From: Deltaproteobacteria bacterium UBA6601
GTDB taxonomy: Bacteria > Myxococcota_A > UBA796 > UBA9615
Direction of reading: 5' to 3'
Length of the DNA stretch: 64,000 nucleotides
Assembly (NCBI GenBank): GCA_002433485.1
Contig: DJIF01000052.1
Span: 1 to 64,000, forward strand
Shown here: positions 27,788 through 35,472 of the stretch, one piece after another
Layout: each line of letters starts with the position of its first letter
How positions within the stretch are numbered: position 1 is the stretch's first letter
The notes under the pieces: model-generated
Databases searched by the model: none
Told to the model about the DNA's origin: nothing
Seen by the model: only the letters and a program-made list of their open reading frames with translations
Position numbers and translations under genes: made by a program

Positions 27788-28855
27788 TCAGCGCCGACGC
27801 CTTGGAAAGAGCAGTCCAAGCACTGCGAGCAGGGTCCATGTGATACTCGGCTTGGGCTTGCCGGTCAGGACGCTGCAGCCAGCGCCACCGCCGCCAAATG
27901 GGGGCCCTGCGTACTGGCCAGGAGCGACCTCATTGACTGCCGAATTGCCGCTGTCGCCATTGCTTGTAGAGGAGTCGCTGCCGGTGGCGGCGCCGCTACC
28001 GGTGCTTGAACCAATGTTGGCAGAGCCCGCTGCCTCGGGGATGCCTTCGCCTGGAACGATGTAGTCGATGTCGAGCTTGGTGTAGCCCAGCTGTTCGCGG
28101 ATCTCCTCAGCGTTGGCTGGCAAGGGCCAGTCGACCGTCGGTGGGTCCTCGTCGAGCAGGTCCTCGACCATGCTCCAATCCAGCGAAGAAGTGACGTACT
28201 TGGCGTGGATTTCGAGGTCGCGACCGAGCAGGCTGAAGTTGGGTATGGAAAAGCTGCCGTTCGAGGAGTCGATGTAGTTGCTGGCCATGGACTGGTCCTG
28301 ATCGGCGATGACCGGAAAGGTCAGCTCAAGGTCTTCAATCCAACGGTCGGGCTCGGGGGCAGACTGTTGGGTTAGACCGTCCAGCAACAGGTTGAGGACC
28401 ACAAATCCACGGTCTTTAAAGTCCTGGTACTCCGCTTCGACTTCGGGTCCAGCATCTCGGCACGGCTGGCACCATTCGGAGCCGATGTCCACGACCACCA
28501 CACTGCCAAAGAACTTGTGGATGTTCACGATCTCACCGTGCTGGTCTTCAGCGTCTTCAGAGTCCCAGTCTCGGCTTACTTCGCCTTCGTCAAAGCCCTC
28601 GTCGTCGATGTCATCGGGAAGGGGCAGGCGTGGGTAGCCGCCGCTATAGGGGAAGTCCTCTTCGTCAGTGGGGTCGAAGTATTGCAGGTATTCGGTGCTG
28701 TCAGTGAAGCCGTCTCCATCGGAGTCGGCCAGCTCAGGATTGGTGCCGATGGCCAGCTCAAATTCGTCGAGCAGCAGATCCCCGTCGGTGTCAGTGGGAC
28801 CGCAAGCGGTAGCCAGTAGGGGCAGGCTTAGGAGGAGGATGGACAAGCGTTGCAT
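27788..28855 (-). CDS. Thioredoxin-fold lipoprotein with calcium-type Asp repeats and MYXO-CTERM-like tail
   Basis: About 355 residues from the ATG at 28855. The lipobox is LLATAC (Cys18). Residues 21-62 have two thrombospondin-3-like calcium loops (DTDGDLLLDEFE and DSDGDGFTDSTE). A thioredoxin/TlpA domain follows with EWCQPC (Cys129 and Cys132). Next is a Ser/Gly/Asp-rich linker, then AGCSVLTG, a hydrophobic helix and RRRR, which resembles MYXO-CTERM. The combination of lipid anchor and sorting tail in one protein is odd. It is a paralog of the next gene upstream (28927). It probably reduces disulfides or cytochrome partners at the cell surface. Confidence 0.83.
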   Translation of the reverse strand: MQRLSILLLSLPLLATACGPTDTDGDLLLDEFELAIGTNPELADSDGDGFTDSTEYLQYFDPTDEEDFPYSGGYPRLPLPDDIDDEGFDEGEVSRDWDSEDAEDQHGEIVNIHKFFGSVVVVDIGSEWCQPCRDAGPEVEAEYQDFKDRGFVVLNLLLDGLTQQSAPEPDRWIEDLELTFPVIADQDQSMASNYIDSSNGSFSIPNFSLLGRDLEIHAKYVTSSLDWSMVEDLLDEDPPTVDWPLPANAEEIREQLGYTKLDIDYIVPGEGIPEAAGSANIGSSTGSGAATGSDSSTSNGDSGNSAVNEVAPGQYAGPPFGGGGAGCSVLTGKPKPSITWTLLAVLGLLFPRRRR

Positions 28856-28926
28856 GGCAATACCTTTCGCCGATTCAGCACCATGATGCCCTGCTGCGGG
28901 CCGGCCCTTCAAGGGCAAGTTGGGCC

Positions 28927-29739
28927 TTAGTAGATCCAGGACCCCGGCTCGATGCCGAGGCTCTCATAGAGCTCTGCTGCGTTGTCGGGCAGGCTGTACT
29001 CGACTTCCGGCCGGTCCTCCTCGAGCAGCTCGTCGATGACCTCAAGCGGGGGCATGCCACCGCTTTGATACCAGGTATGGATGCGGTATTCCCGGTCAAT
29101 GATGGTGTAGTTGGGGATGCCGAAACTACCGCTGGGAATGTAGCGCTGAGAGGCATGAAACTCGCCATCTTCGATGAGCGGAAAGGTGATGTCGAATTCG
29201 TTGATCCAGCGCTCTCCATCGGGATTTCGATCGCCCATCTGCAGTCCGTCAACGAGCAACTGAATTACGACGAAGCCGTCTTCTTTGCGGTCGTCGTATT
29301 CCTCGTCCAGGGTCTCGGCAGCCACCCGGCAGGGGCCACACCACTCGGCGCTCATGTCGATGAGAATGACGTTGCCAAAGAACCGCTTCAGCTTCAGCTC
29401 CTGGCCGAATTGGTCTTCGACCTTCCAGCCTCGGCTGATATCGCCCTGGTCCCAGCCATCGTCTGCTGTGTATTCGTCCCAGTCAGAGGAACTCATCAGC
29501 GGGCCGCGGCTGTATTCACCTTCATATGGGTAGTCCTCTTCATTGCGCGGCGAGAAGTAGGTCAGCACTTCCAGAGCATCATCGAAACCGTCTCCATCGG
29601 TGTCGGCCAAGCGCGGGTTGGTACCGATGCTCTCTTCGAATTCGGTGGTGAGACCATCGTCGTCAGGGTCGGGGTCGAGTACCTCACAACCGGTCAGGGG
29701 AATGAGGCCGATGGCGAGCAGGCATAGGGTCAGACGCAT
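28927..29739 (-). CDS. Thioredoxin-fold lipoprotein with calcium-type Asp repeats (paralog)
   Basis: About 270 residues from the ATG at 29739 (GGAGAT upstream). Lipobox LTGC (Cys18) leads to Asp-rich loops DPDPDDDGLTTEFE and DTDGDGFDDALE, then a TlpA-like domain with AEWCGPC (Cys134 and Cys137) and the cis-Pro region GSFGIPNYTIID. It shares order and many motifs with the product of 27788-28855, but lacks that protein's C-terminal tail. Both genes are on the minus strand with a 71-bp gap, so they probably arose by duplication and are co-transcribed. The likely role is thiol-disulfide exchange outside the inner membrane. Confidence 0.85.
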   Translation of the reverse strand: MRLTLCLLAIGLIPLTGCEVLDPDPDDDGLTTEFEESIGTNPRLADTDGDGFDDALEVLTYFSPRNEEDYPYEGEYSRGPLMSSSDWDEYTADDGWDQGDISRGWKVEDQFGQELKLKRFFGNVILIDMSAEWCGPCRVAAETLDEEYDDRKEDGFVVIQLLVDGLQMGDRNPDGERWINEFDITFPLIEDGEFHASQRYIPSGSFGIPNYTIIDREYRIHTWYQSGGMPPLEVIDELLEEDRPEVEYSLPDNAAELYESLGIEPGSWIY

Positions 29740-29779
29740 TTTCGATCTCCATGACAAGGTGCACTAGTACGAGAGTGTC

Positions 29780-29792
29780 TGGCGTTACGCCA
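29780..29792. promoter_or_regulatory. Perfect 13-bp palindrome
   Basis: TGGCGT and ACGCCA are separated by a single T, upstream of the minus-strand thioredoxin lipoprotein gene. It is a possible binding site for a dimeric regulator. Confidence 0.35.
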
Positions 29793-29871
29793 ACTAGCGA
29801 CGCGCAAATGATGCTGTGCCGCGCCTTCGATGACAAGGGAAAGGCAGATCCCGGGGACCTTTTGTATTGAT

Positions 29872-29924
29872 GATAGCCACTCCGATAGCAAGCAGCCAGC
29901 GTCCACGCTATCATGGCAGCTATC
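29872..29924. promoter_or_regulatory. Symmetric operator-like array of GATAGC/GCTATC half-sites
   Basis: GATAGC occurs at 29872 and 29884, and its inverse GCTATC at 29907 and 29919. Both pairs have a 12-bp period, so the array is a large inverted repeat of two direct repeats, centred near 29898. It lies 41 bp before the tandem ribbon-helix-helix-like gene. RHH proteins typically bind adjacent short half-sites about one helical turn apart, so autoregulation is plausible. Confidence 0.55.
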
Positions 29925-29965
29925 TTTAGTGCTTATAGCGTTTTGAAGAGCCTGGAGGCGGACCC

Positions 29966-30457
29966 ATGAGCGAGAAGAGCGAGCAGATCAACATTCGATC
30001 GAGCACATCGGTTGCTCGTGAGCTGCGCGCAGAATCGCAGCGTCGCGGTCTACCTCTGGGAGAGACGTTGGAGCAGCTGCTGGCGTTGGCGCGTGCCAAG
30101 CGCGAGCCAGGTGCCTGGCTGGACCTTGACGTAGAGGGCGATCGCGCGCTGCGTGCGGTGGCAGCCTCACGAGGCGAGAGTCCAGCAGAACTTCTCGCCC
30201 GGATGGTTCGAGGGCGGCTGAGGGACGAATTGATGATCCTGGCAGAGGCACTGGAGAGCGAGGCGATAGAGTCGCTTCCCAGCAGCGGAGCAGCTCTGTT
30301 GCGCCACACCCCAACGCGGGATTTGTCGCAGTCAGATGCTGATTGTGACTCAAGCAGCCCTGGGATTGCAAAGGGGCAGTCAGCTGAGTTGGAGGGTGGT
30401 GAACAGCAGCTGGAAGAGGAGTTGGACCGGGTGGGGATTTTTAGCGTCTTTGAGTGA
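29966..30457 (+). CDS. Tandem ribbon-helix-helix-like DNA-binding protein (putative)
   Basis: 163 residues. Residues about 7-45 (INIRSSTSVARELRAESQRR, then GLPLGETLEQLLALA) have the strand-helix-helix pattern of CopG/Arc repressors. Residues about 50-88 (WLDLDVEGDRALRAVAASRG, then ESPAELLARMVRG) repeat it. Two RHH units in one chain would form a one-polypeptide DNA-binding fold. The tail is acidic and Ser/Gln-rich with no family match. The repeat array at 29872-29924 is a candidate operator. An ORF of this size beside an inverted repeat array fits an autoregulated repressor. The DNA-binding call is inferred from pattern only. Confidence 0.65.
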   Translation: MSEKSEQINIRSSTSVARELRAESQRRGLPLGETLEQLLALARAKREPGAWLDLDVEGDRALRAVAASRGESPAELLARMVRGRLRDELMILAEALESEAIESLPSSGAALLRHTPTRDLSQSDADCDSSSPGIAKGQSAELEGGEQQLEEELDRVGIFSVFE

Positions 30458-30532
30458 TGATCCGGCCAGTTGCAGGCCGCTAAACCTGCGAGCTCGCTGC
30501 TCAGTTGGTGCTCCGGTCGGGATGGGCCTGTT

Positions 30533-30599
30533 AGGGAGCCGAGCTTTGTTGGCAAAGCACTGGATCCAAAGGGGTTCGATGGTTAGGATTCGCCTCCCT
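30533..30599 (+). other. Possible structured leader before the 30620 gene
   Basis: AGGGAG (30533-30538) can pair with CTCCCT (30594-30599). Inside lies a hairpin GCTTTG-TTGG-CAAAGC (30543-30558) followed by the palindrome TGGATCCA (30561-30568). The length and closing stem recall a tRNA, but the T-arm does not pair. It may be a leader structure or chance. Confidence 0.25.
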
Positions 30600-30619
30600 C
30601 AGATTCCCAATTCAGAGAG

Positions 30620-31204
30620 TTGACAGTTCCCTTGTTTCAGAAGCTTGTGATCCTGACGGTGGTTGCCGCAATGCTTGTCGCAGCGGCTTCTTTTGGTTCG
30701 AATCTGTGGGAGAAGGCCGCCGTCGGCAAGGTGATGGACGACATCTTGATCCCGGCCAATGCCCATACCTTCTCAGACCGGGTCAATCTTGAACGGCAGT
30801 TGGCGGAAGCGGTGGTCAAGGTTGTCGGACCTGACGCGTTCTTTGGCCTGGGGATTCGCTACGAGCGACCCTTTTCTGAGCAGTCCTGGCAGGACTCAGT
30901 GTTTATCTATCACTACAAGCCTACGATTCCGTTGACTTGGCTTGGTGACACGGAGTTGCCGACCTCGGGCGGGGTCAAGGTGGTCGGTAAGGACGTGCGC
31001 GTCAGCGCCCTGGTGGCCAACATCTGGTGGACGCAGAAGAAGTTGTTTGTGTTTGAAGAGGATGTCTGGGCGACGCGCTCAGTGCTGGTTCCCGAGGCCG
31101 ATGTTGCGGGCTCGGGGTATCGGGTAACGGCTCAGCCGTGGCCTGACGGAGATGCGGAGAAGTACAAGGATGAGCCTTGGACGATCATCGAGTCGTTTCG
31201 CTAG
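30620..31204 (+). CDS. Membrane-anchored or exported protein of unknown function
   Basis: 194 residues from a TTG at 30620; no strong ribosome-binding site is visible, and later starts are possible. Residues about 8-25 (LVILTVVAAMLVAAASFG) form one N-terminal membrane helix or an uncleaved signal. The rest has mixed strands and Trp-rich segments (IPLTWLGDTELP, IWWTQKKLFVFEEDVWATR) and no known motif. The protein probably faces the periplasm. It lies 162 bp after the RHH-like gene and 15 bp before the HTH-repeat gene, so it may be in an operon with the latter. Confidence 0.65.
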   Translation: MTVPLFQKLVILTVVAAMLVAAASFGSNLWEKAAVGKVMDDILIPANAHTFSDRVNLERQLAEAVVKVVGPDAFFGLGIRYERPFSEQSWQDSVFIYHYKPTIPLTWLGDTELPTSGGVKVVGKDVRVSALVANIWWTQKKLFVFEEDVWATRSVLVPEADVAGSGYRVTAQPWPDGDAEKYKDEPWTIIESFR

Positions 31205-31219
31205 CGGATAGGTGTCAGG

Positions 31220-31894
31220 ATGGTGCGCAAACGGATTCGAGCGTTTAGCCCCCGTAAGTCCAAGTTGGATGGCTTTGCCGAGTTGATTGGTTTGGTTCCC
31301 GACAAGGAGGTGGCCGCCAAGGCTGAGGTGACGGTGGAGAACGTCCGCAGCTACCGGATGCGTCGCGGCATTCCAGCGGCCTTCCGAGGTGAGACCGCCG
31401 AAGCTCTGCAGGCCAAATTGAACCATCGTCAGGCCAGCAAGCCGGCTGCTCGCAAGCCGGCTCGAAAGGCCCGGCGCAAGATGCGCCGTCGGCGCACGTC
31501 GAAGCTGGATCCTTATCTGGAGTTGTTGGGCGATCTTTCGGATAGAGAGCTTGCTGATCGGGCCGGGGTGACTCCAGAGAATGTCCGCGCCTATCGCGTT
31601 CGTCGGGGCATACCGGCTCGTTGGCGGGGTGAACAGGCGGATCCGTCGGTTCGTTCATCTGCCAATGACAGGATCGCAGTTGCCAAGTCGCGGACTGGCC
31701 TCGCTGGTCAGCAATCTGGATCTGGGGTCAAGTATGCCTACAAGGTCTGCGTTGATGTGGATGGTGAGGGGCGTGAATACGTCGTTTTTGCCGCCAATAT
31801 GGCTGATGCAGCGGTCCTCGCTGTCGACAAGCTCAAAGGCTTGGGCAGCGATACCTTGCTAAGGGAACTCTCCCTGGTCGGTGAGGCTCTGTAA
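31220..31894 (+). CDS. Basic protein with two HTH-like repeats and a C-terminal ligand-like domain
   Basis: 224 residues. Residues 14-57 and 94-137 are near copies of one unit: SKLDxxxELxG, then (S/P)DxExAxxAxVTxENVRxYRxRRGIPAxxRGE. The unit looks like a DNA-binding helix-turn-helix with a basic recognition end. The linker (about 70-93) is very rich in Lys, Arg and Ala. The C-terminal 60 residues (YKVCVDVDGEGREYVVFAAN) form an alpha/beta domain. The basic nature suggests a nucleoid or regulatory DNA-binding protein. I do not know a named family with this layout. It ends 191 bp before the EF-G gene. Confidence 0.72.
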   Translation: MVRKRIRAFSPRKSKLDGFAELIGLVPDKEVAAKAEVTVENVRSYRMRRGIPAAFRGETAEALQAKLNHRQASKPAARKPARKARRKMRRRRTSKLDPYLELLGDLSDRELADRAGVTPENVRAYRVRRGIPARWRGEQADPSVRSSANDRIAVAKSRTGLAGQQSGSGVKYAYKVCVDVDGEGREYVVFAANMADAAVLAVDKLKGLGSDTLLRELSLVGEAL

Positions 31895-31987
31895 CTGAAG
31901 CGAGTTTTTGCCTCGTCACAGGGGTAGCCGTTGCTGCTCCCAGCCCGTGTCCCGTGGCCCAGCGATTAGCGACCTGTGCGTTCTTGG

Positions 31988-32016
31988 TTGACCGGCCTGC
32001 CTGTTCTTCTTATAAG
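31988..32016 (+). promoter_or_regulatory. Sigma70-type promoter of the EF-G gene
   Basis: TTGACC (31988-31993) and TATAAG (32011-32016) are separated by exactly 17 bp. Transcription would start near 32023 and give a leader of about 63 bases before the ATG at 32086. This is the best promoter match in the window. Confidence 0.72.
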
Positions 32017-32085
32017 GCGCGCTGATTCGGGGTGGGCTGTCTGCCTCGATCCTTCCATCTCCTGTCACTCCTGGACTTTGCTGCC

Positions 32086-34191
32086 ATGACTGAAAACCTC
32101 GCATCCCGGCGTAACATCGGAATCTCTGCCCACATCGACTCGGGTAAGACCACCCTCACTGAGCGCATTCTTTTCTATACGAATCGAATCCATGCCATCC
32201 ACGATGTGCGCGGTAAGGACGGGGTCGGCGCCAAGATGGACTCGATGGAACTGGAGCGCGAGCGGGGTATTACTATCCAGTCGGCGGCCACTCACTGCGA
32301 GTGGGCAGACCATCACATCAACATCATCGACACCCCGGGACACGTGGACTTTACCGTTGAGGTCGAGCGCGCTCTGCGGGTTCTTGATGGTGCGGTGCTG
32401 GTCCTGTGCGGGGTTGCTGGTGTGCAGAGCCAGAGTCTCACCGTAGACCGTCAGATGCGTCGCTATAACGTGCCCCGCCTGGCTTTCGTGAACAAGTGTG
32501 ACCGCTCGGGCGCCAATCCCGCCAAGGTCACTGAACAGCTTCGCGAGAAGCTGGCCCTCAACGCGGTCATGCTGCAGCTGCCCATTGGTCTTGAGGCCGG
32601 GCATGAAGGCGTGGTGGACCTGGTGGAGATGAAGGCCATCTACTTTGATGGAGAGAATGGCGAGGACCTGCGCATTGAAGAGATCCCTGCGGAGATGCAG
32701 GCCGCTGCCGAAGCGGCCCGTGAGGAACTGGTCGATGCGGTGTCGATGTTCAGTGAAGAACTGATGGAGGCCGCGCTCGAGGAGAACATTCCCACAGAAC
32801 TCCTTAAGACTGCGATTCGTGAGGCGACCATCAGCCTGCAGCTCTGCCCGGTTCTGTGTGGATCTGCCTACAAGAACAAGGGTGTCCAGCCGCTCCTGGA
32901 TGCGGTGCTTTCCTATCTGCCCAACCCCACTGACGTAACCAACGAGATGTTGCCCCTTAGCAATGCTGGTGATGAAGGTGAGGCAGAGGTCCTGCCCTGC
33001 GATCCAGAAGGCTCGCTGGTGATGCTCGCCTTTAAGCTTGAGGACGGGCGTTACGGGCAGCTCACTTACCTGCGCATCTATCACGGTACGCTTAAGCGGG
33101 ATGGTTTTATCACCAACGTTCGAACCGGTAAGCGCCTGAAGGTGGGACGTGTGGTTCGGATGCACTCTGACGAGATGGAGGACATTCAGGAGGCTGCCGC
33201 GGGCGATATCGTCGCTATATTCGGTGTCGATTGCCGCAGCGGCGATACATTTACCGACGGCACCATCTCCTGTGTCATGTCTTCCATGCACGTGCCGGAC
33301 CCGGTCATTTCGGTTTCGGTCACCCCCGTGGATAGCAAGGCGCAGGTCAATATGTCCAAAGCGCTGGGGCGCTTCACCAAGGAAGACCCGACCTTCCGCG
33401 TCAGCTTGGATCCCGAGAGCAATGAGACCATCGTTGCCGGCATGGGTGAGCTGCATCTTGATGTCTACATTGAGCGGATGCGTCGTGAGTACAGCGCTGA
33501 GGTGACCACTTCACCTCCGCGGGTTGCCTATCGCGAGGCGATCACCCAGGAAGCGGCCTTCAACTACACCCACAAGAAGCAGACTGGCGGTTCGGGCCAG
33601 TATGGCAAGGTGATGGGCAGGCTCATTCCCTGCGCCGATGCCGACTATGAGTTTGAGGACTCGGTCAAGGGCGGCAACATCCCCAGGGAGTTCATCTCGG
33701 CGGTGGACAAGGGCTTCAAGTCAATGCTGGCCAAGGGTCCTCTGCTCGGCTTCCCGGTGCGCGGTGTTCGGGTTGAGCTAATGGATGGCGGTCATCACGC
33801 AGTCGACTCCAGCGATGTGGCATTTCAGGAGGCTGCGCGAGGAGCTTTCCGAGCTTCTTATCCTCAGGCCGCGCCAGTTATTCTCGAGCCGGTTATGAAG
33901 GTTGAGGTGGAAGGCCCCGCTGAGTTCCTCGGCGCGATGGTTGCCACCGTGACTCAGCGCCGCGGTCAGATCAGCGGCAGCCAGGAGGAGGACGGTTTCG
34001 CCCGAGTCGAGGCCGATGTGCCCCTGGCCGAGATGTTCGGTTATGCAACGACCTTGCGTTCAGCGACGCAGGGCAAGGCTAGCTTCACGATGGAGTTCGG
34101 TCGCTATGCTCAGGTGCCCAAGCAGGTGTCTGAGGCCATCATTGCCGATCATGAGGCGGCCAAGGAGAAGGCCGGCAAGAACAAGAGGTAG
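32086..34191 (+). CDS. fusA: Elongation factor G, mitochondrial/spd-type
   Basis: 701 residues with all EF-G domains. G1 is AHIDSGKTT (15-23), followed by the RGITI effector segment, DTPGHVDFT and the NKCD specificity loop. Domains II-V run to the C-terminus ([16 protein letters not shown]). The switch-I stretch [20 protein letters not shown] matches mitochondrial EF-G1 and the spdEFG1 subtype known from spirochaetes, planctomycetes and delta-proteobacteria, more than E. coli FusA. The enzyme uses GTP to translocate tRNA and mRNA on the ribosome. Genomes with this subtype often carry a second EF-G, not visible here. The ATG at 32086 aligns with the usual N-terminus. Confidence 0.95.
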   Translation: MTENLASRRNIGISAHIDSGKTTLTERILFYTNRIHAIHDVRGKDGVGAKMDSMELERERGITIQSAATHCEWADHHINIIDTPGHVDFTVEVERALRVLDGAVLVLCGVAGVQSQSLTVDRQMRRYNVPRLAFVNKCDRSGANPAKVTEQLREKLALNAVMLQLPIGLEAGHEGVVDLVEMKAIYFDGENGEDLRIEEIPAEMQAAAEAAREELVDAVSMFSEELMEAALEENIPTELLKTAIREATISLQLCPVLCGSAYKNKGVQPLLDAVLSYLPNPTDVTNEMLPLSNAGDEGEAEVLPCDPEGSLVMLAFKLEDGRYGQLTYLRIYHGTLKRDGFITNVRTGKRLKVGRVVRMHSDEMEDIQEAAAGDIVAIFGVDCRSGDTFTDGTISCVMSSMHVPDPVISVSVTPVDSKAQVNMSKALGRFTKEDPTFRVSLDPESNETIVAGMGELHLDVYIERMRREYSAEVTTSPPRVAYREAITQEAAFNYTHKKQTGGSGQYGKVMGRLIPCADADYEFEDSVKGGNIPREFISAVDKGFKSMLAKGPLLGFPVRGVRVELMDGGHHAVDSSDVAFQEAARGAFRASYPQAAPVILEPVMKVEVEGPAEFLGAMVATVTQRRGQISGSQEEDGFARVEADVPLAEMFGYATTLRSATQGKASFTMEFGRYAQVPKQVSEAIIADHEAAKEKAGKNKR

Positions 34192-34197
34192 GCAGGG

Positions 34198-35469
34198 GTG
34201 AGCCCCGCCAGCCCCCTTTCATCTCTGTTCGGGCCAAAGGGCTTTGTCCTTGATGGAGGCCAGCTGGGCCTGATCTTTTCTCCTCCGGGTCTGGGGAAGT
34301 CCGCGCTGTTGGCGCAGCTGGGGCTTGATGCGTTGCTCAGCGAGGTAGCTGTATTGCACGTTGCGGTCGGTGAGCGTGGCAGTGAAGTCCGCGCCCGTTA
34401 TGCGGCTTTACTGGCCGACCGGCAGCGTCGTGGCTTGGTCTCTGATACTGCTCGGCAGGCCCTTGACCGACGGCTGTTTGTGCAGAGCTATGGCAGGTCG
34501 GACTGCAGCAGCGCGCGGGTCACCTCTGCCCTTGGGGTACTCGCAGAGCATGCTCAGTTCCGTCCCGGCTTGATGTTGGTCGATGGTCTTGACTGGCAGC
34601 GCTCGCCCCGTGCTCAGTTGGCCTCCTGGCGGGCCCTGGCCTGGGCTCATGGTGCGCGAATGTGGCTCTCGGCTACCAGCCGCAGGGCCGCAGATCAGCT
34701 TGGCCCGGAGCAACTACCGGGACTGCTTTCTGGAATTTCATCCCTTGCCGACCGCGCGTTGCAGATTCGCGCTCAGGGGGCCCAGGTCGAGGTGCGGGAT
34801 CTTAGCGGAGGGCAGCTCTCTCCTGAGCCGATTCTGCTGGATTCGACCTTTATGCGTGCACCTGGTGATGAGGGGGCTGGAATGTCTCCTGAGTCTTTGG
34901 AGCCGACCGCCTGCACGCTGTTCTCAGGCGGGGCTGTGGGTAGCGAAGCGCGGTTTGGAGAATGCGCTGAGCGCTTCGGTCTGAATGAGGTTCACTTCAG
35001 CTACCCGGGTCATGAACCGTTCCGAACTCGGGGCCTTCGAGTGCTCAGTGAGCTGGAGCTTCGTAAGGGTGATGTCTCCATCGCTTACGCCAATCGACGG
35101 CTGTCTCGGGTTCTGCAGCGAAGTCACTCCATGCGGCGGGTTCTGCAGACTCAGTGGCACCAGGTGCATAAGGCTGAGCAGGTCTTTGTGGTCGGGGAGT
35201 TGCGGGACGATGGCACCTTGCGAGGGGGAACCGGTTGGGCGGGAGAACTCGCGCGGATGTGGGGCAAGGAGTTGCTGGCCTTCGACCAACTCCGCGAGCA
35301 TTGGTATCGCTGGGAACAGTCCTCTTCACAGTGGCAGCAGCGTGATCCGCCGAGGATTGTTCGTGCCCGCTTTTGTGGCACTGGCACCCGTCACTTGAAC
35401 GCTGCTGGGAAAGCGGCCATCGAGGCTCTGTTTGCAGCGAGCTTTTCAGCCCCCGCAGTAGTAGCTTGA
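34198..35469 (+). CDS. RecA/KaiC-like P-loop ATPase fused to a SLOG-type domain
   Basis: 423 residues from a GTG 6 bp after the EF-G stop. Residues 28-36 are Walker A (SPPGLGKSA), and RPGLMLVDGLDW near 118-129 is a Walker B-like strand, as in RecA/KaiC-like ATPases. From about 240 the protein changes to a Rossmann-like domain: LFSGGAVGSEARFGE, VHFSYPGHEPFR, QVHKAEQVFVVGEL and GGTGWAGELARMWGKE. That is the SLOG (LOG/TIR-like) nucleotide-sensing pattern. SLOG domains are known as ligand sensors or nucleoside hydrolases in bacterial conflict systems. The pairing with a RecA-like ATPase is unusual. Convergent with the next gene, 3 bp apart. Confidence 0.78.
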   Translation: MSPASPLSSLFGPKGFVLDGGQLGLIFSPPGLGKSALLAQLGLDALLSEVAVLHVAVGERGSEVRARYAALLADRQRRGLVSDTARQALDRRLFVQSYGRSDCSSARVTSALGVLAEHAQFRPGLMLVDGLDWQRSPRAQLASWRALAWAHGARMWLSATSRRAADQLGPEQLPGLLSGISSLADRALQIRAQGAQVEVRDLSGGQLSPEPILLDSTFMRAPGDEGAGMSPESLEPTACTLFSGGAVGSEARFGECAERFGLNEVHFSYPGHEPFRTRGLRVLSELELRKGDVSIAYANRRLSRVLQRSHSMRRVLQTQWHQVHKAEQVFVVGELRDDGTLRGGTGWAGELARMWGKELLAFDQLREHWYRWEQSSSQWQQRDPPRIVRARFCGTGTRHLNAAGKAAIEALFAASFSAPAVVA

Positions 35470-35472
35470 GCC

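Noticed and set aside
30530..30610. A tRNA-like sequence (GGTTCGA and a CTCCCT end)
   Set aside because: The T-arm and anticodon arm do not pair, so it is not a tRNA; only the leader-structure idea is kept.
32065..33456. A 463-codon minus-strand open frame
   Set aside because: It is antisense to EF-G, where long antisense frames are common from codon bias; EF-G motifs are all intact.
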